From assembly GCA_003552585.1 (NCBI GenBank), contig PUNK01000071.1, positions 1 through 64,000 of the forward strand: 64,000 nt of DNA, written 5' to 3'. Made by a program: the position numbers and the translations under genes. Origin of the DNA: Thermoplasmata archaeon. Lineage in GTDB: Archaea; Thermoplasmatota; Thermoplasmata; Halarchaeoplasmatales; Halarchaeoplasmataceae. Positions 39,924 to 51,078 of the stretch are shown piece by piece. Every line of letters begins with the position of its first letter. Positions within the stretch are counted from its first letter, which is position 1. The notes under the pieces are model-generated. The model saw nothing but the letters and a program-made list of their open reading frames with translations. It was not told the DNA's origin and did no database searches.

Positions 39924-40445
39924 ATGGTGAGAATGAGATACTTAAGGATCATATCAGTGGTGTTGGCGGCATCCGTTTTATCAGTACCTCTTTCCGCAGA
40001 TGGTTCCTTTCCCGATTGGGAACAGATGGAGGATGAAGGTATTTACATCGATCTTGAGGAAGATGTGTACGAGCAAGGTGAAACCGTAAAGATAGCACTG
40101 AGAAACGATCAAAATATTACAAACCATCCCATGAAAAGACACGTGAAGATATTCAACATGGAGACCGATGAGCTAGTTTACGATGGTAGTGTTATCGAGG
40201 TGACATTACCACTAGTTCCCACAGAAGAAGTATTTGAATGGAACCAAACATATATGGATGGTGAACAGGTTTCCTCCGGGCGATACAGTGTGATATTTCA
40301 AGCAAGGCACGGTGCTAATTTCACAATAGAAGATAACGATCAGGTAAATGAAGAGAGAGATACCCCACTGCCAGTCATGCTATCATTTACGGCTCTGGCA
40401 ACAGCTCTTGTAATTCATGCTTTAACTAAAAAGCTAAAGCGGTAG
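39924..40445 (+). CDS. Secreted/membrane-anchored protein with BsuPI-like domain
   Basis: Signal-like N-terminus, C-terminal TM with KKLKR, PTEEVFEWNQTYMDGEQVSSGRYSV; start trimmed to 39924. Confidence 0.65.
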   Translation: MVRMRYLRIISVVLAASVLSVPLSADGSFPDWEQMEDEGIYIDLEEDVYEQGETVKIALRNDQNITNHPMKRHVKIFNMETDELVYDGSVIEVTLPLVPTEEVFEWNQTYMDGEQVSSGRYSVIFQARHGANFTIEDNDQVNEERDTPLPVMLSFTALATALVIHALTKKLKR

Positions 40446-41000
40446 ATACCAAATCAAGCAGACCTCGTTTTCAAACTCAGGATAAGCATGAAGATCGATT
40501 GTACCCAAATAACAGCCCTGCTTTGCATAGAACTTGCATGCGGGAACATTGATGTTCTGGGTTTCTACCTTCATGAATCTACAGTATCTTTTTCTTGACC
40601 ATTCAGCAGCATAATTGAAAAGTTTAGTTCCTATTCCTTGACCCCTATAAGAAGGATCGACCCTAATATCCCATAGAACAGTTATATCATCTCTACCTTG
40701 CAGCATGTTAACATTTTTAGAGTCGAATGCAACAGTGGCTGCACCTACTTTTTTATCATCTTCTATGGCAAGTAAGAAAACCCATTTGCTCGTATCGAAC
40801 TTATTTTTCCAGTCGATTATCGGCTCGGATTCATCATAATCTTTTGCAAAAGGGGGATCTACATCCCTTAGTTTCAAATCAAATCCACCGAGACCCTTGT
40901 TTTTCAGTTTGACTGCAAAATACTCTTTAACCTCGAATCGAATTGGTATCTGGGCGTACTCCTCAAGGATCTCAGAACTGTGTTCTTGGATTATAACCAT
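40434..41000 (-). CDS. GNAT-family N-acetyltransferase
   Basis: DPSYRGQGIGTKLFNYAAEWSRKR acetyl-CoA motif. Confidence 0.92.
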   Translation of the reverse strand: MVIIQEHSSEILEEYAQIPIRFEVKEYFAVKLKNKGLGGFDLKLRDVDPPFAKDYDESEPIIDWKNKFDTSKWVFLLAIEDDKKVGAATVAFDSKNVNMLQGRDDITVLWDIRVDPSYRGQGIGTKLFNYAAEWSRKRYCRFMKVETQNINVPACKFYAKQGCYLGTIDLHAYPEFENEVCLIWYLPL

Positions 41001-41070
41001 ATGCAGTATTATATGTTTAAAGGTAATAATCCTTACTGAGTATCAAACATTAAGACATCGATATTATTCC

Positions 41071-42225
41071 TCAGCCTACTACGGAATATTCTTTCTCTAT
41101 ATCCATATCTTCAAATCTAGTGATGCTAAGATCGCTTATATCCATGGAGGGTGTTTCACCCAGTATTAGCTCGGCTGTGACTTTATCCACGACCGGTGAG
41201 ACCATGAATCCATGGCCGCTGAATCCATTGACTTGATAGAATCTTTTCACTTCTGGTACAGGTCCTAGAACTGGTTGTGCATCAGGTGTCGTATCATACA
41301 AACCTGCCCATTGACGCAACATGTTCATACCTTTAAATCGTGGTACAAACTCAACCAATGTTTTAGCCATTGTTTTCAGGAACCAAAGACTAGCTCTCTG
41401 TTCGATACCTTCGGTCTCGTTTGGATTACCAATACCTCCCACGATGTTTCCATGTTCACTTTGACTGAAATATATGCCATGATGAAATGATATTACCATC
41501 GGGTCTAAGAAGGGAGCATAAGGTTCCGTGACCATAATCTCATGTCTATAGGGTTTATTAGGTAGATCTACTTGCAGCATCTCTGCAACTTTTTTGGACC
41601 ACCCCCCTGCAGCATTGACTACTGTATCTGTTTTAATAGTTCCCTTATTCGTTTTGACTGCAGTGATCTCATCTCCATTTTTTTCGATGTCTAGAACTTC
41701 TGTATGTTCACGTACATCGATCCCCATCTCTTTTATGGCCTTGGCATAACCATGAACAACCTTGAAGGGATAGATCGTTCCATCGGTTTCATTGAATGTG
41801 GCCCCTTTTACTTTAGATATATTAAGCTCAGGCACTAACTCTTTAGCTTCTTCTGGATTGATGAATTTAGAGTCAAGACCCATCTCGTTCTGTATCGATA
41901 CATTCTTTTTGAATTGTTCTACTTCCTCCTCTGTAAAAGCCAACACTAAATATCCTCCCTGTTTAAACTCTAGATCAGTATCTAACTCCTTCTGAAGCTC
42001 CTCGAACATCCGTGTGCTTTCTATAGCAAGTTTGATGTTTTCTTTGGTACTCCACTGTTGTCGAATTCCTCCTCCGTTTCTTCCCGATGCTCCTGAACAT
42101 ATGTAGGATTTCTCAAGTACGATCACGTCGGTATACCCCTTCTTTGCTAGGTGATAAGCTATCCCTGTACCGTTGACGCCTCCTCCTATTATTACCACAC
42201 CAGCACTATCAGTCATCTCCATCAC
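41071..42225 (-). CDS. pdhB: FAD oxidoreductase; dye-linked L-proline dehydrogenase beta subunit-like
   Basis: DAO fold GGGVNGTGIAYHLAKKG; gene order and sizes match Thermococcus pdhAFXB. Confidence 0.78.
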   Translation of the reverse strand: MMEMTDSAGVVIIGGGVNGTGIAYHLAKKGYTDVIVLEKSYICSGASGRNGGGIRQQWSTKENIKLAIESTRMFEELQKELDTDLEFKQGGYLVLAFTEEEVEQFKKNVSIQNEMGLDSKFINPEEAKELVPELNISKVKGATFNETDGTIYPFKVVHGYAKAIKEMGIDVREHTEVLDIEKNGDEITAVKTNKGTIKTDTVVNAAGGWSKKVAEMLQVDLPNKPYRHEIMVTEPYAPFLDPMVISFHHGIYFSQSEHGNIVGGIGNPNETEGIEQRASLWFLKTMAKTLVEFVPRFKGMNMLRQWAGLYDTTPDAQPVLGPVPEVKRFYQVNGFSGHGFMVSPVVDKVTAELILGETPSMDISDLSITRFEDMDIEKEYSVVG

Positions 42226-42475
42226 CTACCAGCAAACCGAAAGGTACTTGTCTAGATGGTGGTCTTGCAGTTGGTTCATCCATATCCTCTGATCCCTTTC
42301 CTAGTTCACGGGCAAGGATTCGTTCTACTAATAGTATACACGTTTTCCCTTGACAAGGGCCCATACCGAGCCGAAGATGTCTTTTTATTTTTTCTATCTC
42401 TGTGTATCCTTCAGATATGGCTTCAAGTATGTCTTCCTCGGTAAGGTCCTCACATCTACAGATCATGATAGTCAT
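42209..42475 (-). CDS. pdhX: BFD-like [2Fe-2S] subunit (pdhX/delta-like)
   Basis: ICRCEDLTEEDILEAISEG...GMGPCQGKTC. Confidence 0.75.
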   Translation of the reverse strand: MTIMICRCEDLTEEDILEAISEGYTEIEKIKRHLRLGMGPCQGKTCILLVERILARELGKGSEDMDEPTARPPSRQVPFGLLVGDGDD

Positions 42476-42942
42476 TCTATCACCTTAAGTCCTCTGACTT
42501 TCCATATATTCTCTTTATCAACGGCCAGAGTTATTCCATATGTCTTTCCCGAGTGTCTTACACCTAGAACTTCTGATTTTTGAACCGGATCACCTTTTCT
42601 GTCCAAGGCGAGAACTATATCTCCTTTTTCAGGAACAGGTTTAAACTCGTATGGAATCGTTACTGAACATCTTTCTCTGGAGCAGTCCACGGCGAATATA
42701 GCTAACCCAGGACATTCAGTTACACAGAGTGCACAACCTATGCAGTCTTCAAAGTCTATGTCAGGTAGGTCTGTAATCTCTTCCATAGATATCGCTTCTT
42801 TTGGACAGGCAGCGACACATGGATCACACGGGATGTTTTCCACACATTCTAATATCACAACTGGACCTTTTTTTAATCTTTCTTCATCAGGTAATTTGAT
42901 GTCATCTTTATTCAGTATACCTGTTTCCCGATAATCTGACAT
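42472..42942 (-). CDS. pdhF: 4Fe-4S ferredoxin-type subunit (pdhF/gamma-like)
   Basis: CDPCVAACPKEAI and CIGCALCVTECPGLAI. Confidence 0.78.
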   Translation of the reverse strand: MSDYRETGILNKDDIKLPDEERLKKGPVVILECVENIPCDPCVAACPKEAISMEEITDLPDIDFEDCIGCALCVTECPGLAIFAVDCSRERCSVTIPYEFKPVPEKGDIVLALDRKGDPVQKSEVLGVRHSGKTYGITLAVDKENIWKVRGLKVIE

Positions 42943-44376
42943 TCAACAGACCTCCTCGTCGATGGTGCAAACTTTTACACCTCTTCGTGGCATTTGACCA
43001 TATGGCCCCTTTCTCATCTGTTCGATACCTTCTCTTGCCTTCTCTTTCTCTTTTTGGGTATCTTCCGAGGTGCCGTAAAGCCTTTGTATTATTGCTGCTC
43101 CAGCCAATCTTCCTTCTAAAACAGCCACAGTAGCCTCTTCTATACCTGCTGCATCTCCTGCAACAAATATACCCTCTACAGTTGTTTCCATGTCCTTGTT
43201 CCTGATTGGAACAAAACCTCCCAACTCACGGACGAATTCTATATCACAGCCTGCTTGTCTAAGAAAGTGATTATCCGGTTGAAGTCCTACAGCAATACAT
43301 ATTATGTCACATTCGATCTCCCTTTCTGTACCAGGAACTGGGTTCCAATCTTCGTCCAATTCCTGGATGATAGCACTTTCTACTTCGTAATCACCTTTGG
43401 CTTTGACTATTGTATGTCTTGTATTTATTGGGACACCAGCTCTTCTTATCTTGGATGCATGGACCTGATATCCTCCTATATGTGGCATTGCCTCTACCAC
43501 CTCAACGACATCTACACCGGCTTGAAGAAGTTGATAACTGACTATCAGCCCTACGTTTCCTGATCCCACCATCAGCACTTTTCTACCGGGTATTATACCT
43601 TGTTCATTCATCAATGTCTGTACTCCGCCTGCACCATATATGCCTGGAAGATCGTTATTTTCAAAGGCAAGGTAATTTTCTATCGCGCCTGTTGCATATA
43701 CGATACCTTTTACATGATATATTTCGAGCTTTCCACCAGCGTCCACCGTCAATGTCATCTCGGGATAATAACCTAAGACTGTAGCATTGTGGTGTATTTT
43801 TACACCCATCTCTTTTGCTTTTTCAAGGAGATCAGTTCCTATGTCTATACCCCTTGTTCCTGCTTCTGCTTTATGACTTCCAAAGAACTGGTGAGTTTGT
43901 TTAACAAGCTGGCCTCCAAGAGAATCTCCTTCGTCAAACAAATGAACATCTCCTCCAAACTCTGCAGCGACTATTGCTGCAGATAGACCAGCGGGCCCTC
44001 CTCCAACGACCGCGATTTCAACTTCTTTTTCTTCTGGCTCAGGATATGGTTCAGGTTCGATTTCGGGGATCTCGGGTTGAGCACTATGACGTTCAACCTT
44101 CATACCCTCTTCTACGGGAGTGATACATGTTCTTACATGTGGTATACCGTTTACCTTCATTATACAGGAAGAACATTTACCGATAGCACAGAAGAAACCC
44201 CTTGGTCTATGCATCTTTTTACTCTCTGTGAATTGATGAATGCCATTTGCATAGAGTGCAGATGCTATAGTTTCTCGTTCATACGCCTTGATTTTTTTAC
44301 CTTCAAACTCAAAATAGATCTCTTTTCCCCGATCAAAATCCAGAACTGGGTGTTCTTTTATTCTGTTATCTGGCAT
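42943..44376 (-). CDS. pdhA: FAD/NAD oxidoreductase with N-terminal [2Fe-2S] domain (pdhA/alpha-like)
   Basis: RGFFCAIGKCSSCIMKVNG; VVGGGPAGLSAAIVAAEFG. Confidence 0.78.
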   Translation of the reverse strand: MPDNRIKEHPVLDFDRGKEIYFEFEGKKIKAYERETIASALYANGIHQFTESKKMHRPRGFFCAIGKCSSCIMKVNGIPHVRTCITPVEEGMKVERHSAQPEIPEIEPEPYPEPEEKEVEIAVVGGGPAGLSAAIVAAEFGGDVHLFDEGDSLGGQLVKQTHQFFGSHKAEAGTRGIDIGTDLLEKAKEMGVKIHHNATVLGYYPEMTLTVDAGGKLEIYHVKGIVYATGAIENYLAFENNDLPGIYGAGGVQTLMNEQGIIPGRKVLMVGSGNVGLIVSYQLLQAGVDVVEVVEAMPHIGGYQVHASKIRRAGVPINTRHTIVKAKGDYEVESAIIQELDEDWNPVPGTEREIECDIICIAVGLQPDNHFLRQAGCDIEFVRELGGFVPIRNKDMETTVEGIFVAGDAAGIEEATVAVLEGRLAGAAIIQRLYGTSEDTQKEKEKAREGIEQMRKGPYGQMPRRGVKVCTIDEEVC

Positions 44377-44517
44377 TCTACCACTTAAAGCGAGGATATA
44401 ACAGAGGAATAAAAAGCTTCTGCCAATTCGCTAAACAACCCCCTTATTTTTACCAATTGATCAATTCAAGAAAAGGCGTACAACAAATAACATATATCAA
44501 GAAGGCTATATTTCTTT

Positions 44518-44811
44518 ATGCCGCGTAGATACATCTGTCGAGATTGTAAACGTGTCGAGCGGAGAAGCAAATCTTGTGACTTCTGTGGGAAAAAGATGGA
44601 GGCACTTGAATACGATCCGACTAAGTCTACATATCTACCCTATATCTTTGCAGGCATTGCAGCACTTATTTTATTGATGTCCTTTTTACTTGATATTGTT
44701 TTACTGATTTGGTTCACTTTCCCCCTTATAATCCTCGGACTTATTCTTGATTATATCTATCAAAAGGATCTTGATAATAAGGCAGAATATGAGATAAAAA
44801 AGGGGCTGTAG
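44518..44811 (+). CDS. Small zinc-ribbon membrane protein
   Basis: CRDCKRVERRSKSCDFCG plus two TM helices. Confidence 0.7.
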   Translation: MPRRYICRDCKRVERRSKSCDFCGKKMEALEYDPTKSTYLPYIFAGIAALILLMSFLLDIVLLIWFTFPLIILGLILDYIYQKDLDNKAEYEIKKGL

Positions 44812-44957
44812 ATAGTTGGTTTTTTAAGCGAGATACTTTTATATCCAGAACCTTTGGAAAGATTAATATACCCTTGAAACATGGGGTTTTACGTATACAT
44901 GTGGAATGGTTCCATTGTAGGGATGCACTTTCAATGTGCCATTTAATAGTAGAATAG

Positions 44958-46895
<1,938 letters not shown>

Positions 46896-46906
46896 GGGAT
46901 TAGAAT

Positions 46907-49417
46907 ATGTCAGAAGTTGATTTTGCGGATGAGGTTAGGGAAATAACGATTGAAGAAGAGATGCAGGACTCTTACATTAATTACGCGATGAGCGTCATAG
47001 TAGGGAGAGCTTTACCCGATGTGAGAGACGGGTTGAAACCAGTTCATCGACGCATCCTTTACTCAATGCATCAAGAAGGTCTTAGTTCTAAAAAGAGTCA
47101 TAAGAAATCCGCCAGGGTGGTTGGTGATGTTCTTGGTAAGTATCATCCACACGGAGATCAAGCCGTTTATGACACCCTTGTAAGGATGGCCCAAGATTTT
47201 TCTTTGCGGTATCCATTGGTCGATGGCCAGGGAAATTTTGGATCGATCGATGGTGATTCCGCTGCAGCAATGCGCTATACAGAAGCAAGACTCCAACCAC
47301 TTGCAGAAGAGATCTTGGAAGATATAAAGAAGGACACGGTCGAGTTTCGTGATAACTATGATGGATCACTCGAAGAGCCCACAGTGATGCCTTCTAAAGT
47401 TCCAACACTGATGCTCAATGGATCTTCAGGTATCGCGGTTGGAATGTCAACTAATATACCCCCTCACAATCTTAATGAACTAGTGGAGGGAATCATAGCG
47501 ATAATAGATGATCCAGATATAGAACTGATTGACTTGATGGAATACATACCAGGCCCAGATTTCCCTACTGGGGCTATAATTTACGGACACGAAGGGGTCT
47601 ATCAAGCTTATAAAACAGGTCGAGGCAAGATCAAACTCAGGGCGGACGTGAGCATAGAGGAGATGGGATCTGGAAAATCACGATTGATCGTAAATGAGAT
47701 ACCATATCAGGTGAATAAGTCTACTTTGGTTGAAAGAATTGCCTCCCTGGTTAAGGATGATGTGATATCTGAGATATCTAATTTAAGAGACGAATCGGAT
47801 CGTGAAGGTATAAGGATAGTCATAGAACTCAAAAGAGATTCCATCCCAGACGTAGTTTTGAACAAGCTTTTCAAACACACACAGATGGCGGTTACATTCG
47901 GAGTGCTGAACTTAGCACTTGTCGACAATGAACCGGAGATTTTGCCTCTCAAAGATTCGCTTCAACATTTCATAGATCACAGGGTAGATGTGGTCAAAAG
48001 AAGGACAAAGTATGACTTGGATAAAGCTGAAGAGAGGGCACACATACTAGAAGGCTTGCTAACTGCATTAGCCAATTTGGATGATGTGATTAAGATAATA
48101 CGTGGTTCGGATGACCAGTCTGAGGCTAAAACGAAATTGATGTCAAAGTTCCTTCTAAGTGATAAACAAGCTCAGGCCATACTCGACATGAGACTCAGAA
48201 GATTGACGGGCCTTGAACGGGATAGGTTACAGGAAGAGTCAGAAGAATTGCAAGAACAGATAAAGGAATACAGAGATATACTAGCCAGTGAGGAGCGAGT
48301 ATTGGATATCATAAAAACGGAACTAAGAGAACTGGTTGATAAGTACGGCGATGAAAGAAGGACTTACATAGAGAAGGATGCCGTAGAGGTGGAGAACGAG
48401 GATTTGATCCCTGTTGAAGATTATGTTGTCACGATGACCCAGAAGGGATACATTAAAAGACTGACGGTAGACACCTATAGAAAACAGAGACGAGGTGGAG
48501 TAGGTTTGATCGGCATGGATACGAAGGACGAGGATTACGTGGTGGACCTCTTTGTGACCAATTCTCATAATTACCTACTCTTTTTCACGAATAAAGGTAA
48601 AGTGTACTGGTTGAAAGCCTACCAACTCCCCAAAGGCAGTCGAAGGTCGAGGGGCAGGCCGATAGTGAATTTACTACCACGGTTGGAACCCGATGAGAGA
48701 GTTCGGGATTTGATACCTGTTAGCGAATTTTCTGAAGAAAAATACTTATTGTTCGCTACGAAAAAGGGTAAGATAAAGAAGACAGCACTTTCTGCTTACA
48801 GCAGACCCAGGGTGACTGGCATCTGGGCCATTCGGTTGCAGGAAGAAGATGAGCTGGTGGATACGAAGTTGTCTGGCGGCAGTAAGGACATTCTTTTAGC
48901 CACCAAAAATGGCAAGGCCGTGAGGTTTGACGAGGAAGAAGTTAGAGCCACCGGACGTTATACCATGGGCGTAAAGGGGGCGGACGTTGAAGGAATCAAT
49001 GAAGTTGTGAGCATGACCCTGGTTGACGATAACGATATTCTACTTAGCCTTACGGAGAATGGATACGGTAAGCGGACCGAAGTTAGCAGATATCGGAAAA
49101 CTCATCGTGGTGCTAAAGGTGTAATCACCATCAAGACGAACGAAAGGAACGGAAACGTGGTTTGCGCTCGGGTTGTGCAAGATGACGATGAGATCATGCT
49201 TATGAGCAAGAAAGGTATGGTTATACGTACCATCGCTAATGAGATCAGTCTGCAGAGCAGGAATACCATGGGGGTAAGAGTGATGAGATTGAAAAAGGAC
49301 GATAGGCTTATCGCCATGTCAAAGGTAATCGGTGAGGAAGAGGAAGAAGATATAGTCGAGGGCGAGGAGGATGAAATATACCATGAGGAAGACCTCAGCG
49401 AAGATATAGAGGAATAG
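46907..49417 (+). CDS. gyrA: DNA gyrase subunit A
   Basis: [66 protein letters not shown] catalytic Tyr; GyrA-box-like QRRGGVG. Confidence 0.98.
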   Translation: MSEVDFADEVREITIEEEMQDSYINYAMSVIVGRALPDVRDGLKPVHRRILYSMHQEGLSSKKSHKKSARVVGDVLGKYHPHGDQAVYDTLVRMAQDFSLRYPLVDGQGNFGSIDGDSAAAMRYTEARLQPLAEEILEDIKKDTVEFRDNYDGSLEEPTVMPSKVPTLMLNGSSGIAVGMSTNIPPHNLNELVEGIIAIIDDPDIELIDLMEYIPGPDFPTGAIIYGHEGVYQAYKTGRGKIKLRADVSIEEMGSGKSRLIVNEIPYQVNKSTLVERIASLVKDDVISEISNLRDESDREGIRIVIELKRDSIPDVVLNKLFKHTQMAVTFGVLNLALVDNEPEILPLKDSLQHFIDHRVDVVKRRTKYDLDKAEERAHILEGLLTALANLDDVIKIIRGSDDQSEAKTKLMSKFLLSDKQAQAILDMRLRRLTGLERDRLQEESEELQEQIKEYRDILASEERVLDIIKTELRELVDKYGDERRTYIEKDAVEVENEDLIPVEDYVVTMTQKGYIKRLTVDTYRKQRRGGVGLIGMDTKDEDYVVDLFVTNSHNYLLFFTNKGKVYWLKAYQLPKGSRRSRGRPIVNLLPRLEPDERVRDLIPVSEFSEEKYLLFATKKGKIKKTALSAYSRPRVTGIWAIRLQEEDELVDTKLSGGSKDILLATKNGKAVRFDEEEVRATGRYTMGVKGADVEGINEVVSMTLVDDNDILLSLTENGYGKRTEVSRYRKTHRGAKGVITIKTNERNGNVVCARVVQDDDEIMLMSKKGMVIRTIANEISLQSRNTMGVRVMRLKKDDRLIAMSKVIGEEEEEDIVEGEEDEIYHEEDLSEDIEE

Positions 49418-49529
49418 AAAAATTCTTTATTGAGGTATATATGGTAGTTCACTCCGTCGGAATAAGCCAATATATAAATTTCCAAATGAACACTTCCTTG
49501 ATATGAAAACCATATGCAGTAAACAACGT

Positions 49530-49604
49530 GGGCGCGTGGCCTAGCTCGGACATGGCGCTGGCCTTCTAAGCCAGACATCACGGGTTCGAATCCCGTCGCG
49601 TCCG
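49530..49604 (+). tRNA. tRNA-Arg(TCT)
   Basis: Acceptor GGGCGCG/CGCGTCC, anticodon loop CTTCTAA, T-arm ACGGG-TTCGAAT-CCCGT. Confidence 0.95.
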
Positions 49605-49761
49605 TCACATTATTTTTTCATAATTGAGGGATAGTTAGACAGCGTAAGCTTTCTGATGAGTCCGTTATATCATCTTAGATTATCTAGACCAATTATTTTA
49701 TATGGTGAAGATGTTAGTTTGATCATGGTATGTACAGTCCGACAACATACAGGATGATAGG

Positions 49762-50517
49762 ATGGGTTGGAATATAGGTAAAAAATTATGGTTCGTTCTT
49801 TTGCTCGTTGTCTTTTTGATACCTTTAGCCATAATTTCAACTGTATCCGGTCTTTTCTTTCTCATGATGCTAGGTGTAGCTGGTGGTTCGATCAGCTGGT
49901 ATTTTGTGGGTAGGTTAACCCCTAGATTTATAACGTGGTATCTGAAAATACACCAGACATTTCTTCGCAGGCTTGGGAGTGATAGGAAAATAGTTGCCCT
50001 TCATAATCGTAGGTACCTAGGAAATGATAGGTGGGATGTTTTTTATCGTTCTCTATCTGATTCCTTTTTCCCAACGGTAATCACCTTCACAGTCATAGGG
50101 ATGGCTCTGAGAGATACAGGTGATCCAACCAGTGGGATTGTATTCCTTGTTCTTTTTTTTGCCCCTGTGATAGTATCGATAACGGTTCCTATCAGGATCT
50201 TGACCGATAGTAGACTTTATTATATAGACAAGAAAAGTAAAGAGATCATTTCCTTAGGCCAGGAAGCTAATACCAGACTGAAATCGGTTGGCGGCTTTCT
50301 AGCATTCCTATTGTTTTTATTCACGCTGTACGGTCTGATACAGGATCTTGGTGCTGTTTTAGAGAATCTTCTCGTTTACTTCTCTTTCATCTATCCGACG
50401 ATCACATTAACTTCTTTTGTCTACTTCGAGAGGTGGCACGATGATTTTACTCGAAAGACCGCCACTCGTGCCTTGCGCTCTGGAACACGTGCGGTAACTG
50501 TAGGTTTGTTACATTGA
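49762..50517 (+). CDS. Multi-spanning membrane protein, function unknown
   Basis: 251-aa ORF with hydrophobic segments. Confidence 0.75.
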   Translation: MGWNIGKKLWFVLLLVVFLIPLAIISTVSGLFFLMMLGVAGGSISWYFVGRLTPRFITWYLKIHQTFLRRLGSDRKIVALHNRRYLGNDRWDVFYRSLSDSFFPTVITFTVIGMALRDTGDPTSGIVFLVLFFAPVIVSITVPIRILTDSRLYYIDKKSKEIISLGQEANTRLKSVGGFLAFLLFLFTLYGLIQDLGAVLENLLVYFSFIYPTITLTSFVYFERWHDDFTRKTATRALRSGTRAVTVGLLH

Positions 50518-50627
50518 CAGAATTAAAGAATACATTGGGCTAATATTTAGGGTGAATGTCTTATCCATTACTAAGTAATCCAAAAAGTCTAAAAAGGAAA
50601 GCACTTATGCTATCATCCTATCCCTTT

Positions 50628-50813
50628 GGGGGTATAGGGTAACTCGGCATCCTCACGGGCTCCAGTTACGAGGAATGATCGCCAATCGGGTTTGCTGACC
50701 GGTTTTCATCGGTGTGATGAATAACTGGAGCGGTGACACCGTGATTGGAAACGGTGGGTCGCTCCCTCCGTTGAAGAAACCCGTTGATCGGGGTTCAAAT
50801 CCCCGTGCCCCCA
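50628..50813 (+). tRNA. tRNA-Trp(CCA) with ~110-nt intron in the anticodon loop
   Basis: Acceptor GGGGGTA(50628-50634)/TGCCCCC(50806-50812), anticodon stem ACGGG(655-659)/CCCGT(780-784), CT-CCA loop (660-664), T-arm CGGGG-TTCAAAT-CCCCG. Confidence 0.92.
50675..50736 (+). ncRNA. Intron-encoded C/D box guide RNA targeting tRNA-Trp positions 34 and 39
   Basis: Degenerate box C ATGATCG (675-681), D' CTGA (695-698), C' GTGATGA (714-720), variant D GTGA (733-736); guides CTGGAGC and CGGGTTT pair with pre-tRNA, N+5 falls on C34 and C39. Confidence 0.75.
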
Positions 50814-50997
50814 TTTTTCTCCGAAAAATGTGTGCACTACACGGAAGGAAACCTTCCGCTCGCACACAAATTTTATCAAATTTGTGCACTACGTGGAAAT
50901 CGCAGATTTCCACTAGCCCACTCGAAAAGCTTCGCTTTCCTGCGGGTACCGAGTGTTCACGAGAAGTGAACCGAGGTTGAAGAGGAAGAATTCCTCT
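50812..50997. repeat. Run of about seven short hairpins downstream of tRNA-Trp
   Basis: CATTTTTC-tcc-GAAAAATG; CGGAAGG-aaa-CCTTCCG; CACAAATTT-tatc-AAATTTGTG; GTGGAAATC-gca-GATTTCCAC; CACTCG..CGAGTG; GTTCAC-gagaa-GTGAAC; AGAGGAA-gaa-TTCCTCT. Confidence 0.85.
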
Positions 50998-51000
50998 GGG

Positions 51001-51011
51001 TCCCCGTGCCC
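51001..51011 (+). repeat. Partial direct duplicate of tRNA-Trp 3' end (TCCCCGTGCCC; also 50800-50810)
   Basis: Identical 11-mer read directly. Confidence 0.6.
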
Positions 51012-51030
51012 ACTTATAAAATTCTCCAAA

Positions 51031-51078
51031 TCATAAGAAACCTTTAAGTTTTCTCAAGACGTATCTTTTTGGAAGATT
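51031..51078 (+). promoter_or_regulatory. 48-bp promoter/leader, identical copy at 57260-57307
   Basis: TCATAAGAAACCTTTAAGTTTTCTCAAGACGTATCTTTTTGGAAGATT, TATA-like TTTAAG 36 nt before ATG. Confidence 0.8.

Noticed and set aside
50653-50980. ORFs 50653-50913 (-), 50714-50980 (+), 50784-50969 (+)
   Set aside because: They lie across tRNA-Trp, its intron and the hairpin run; the RNA structures explain the sequence better and the peptides have no recognisable features.
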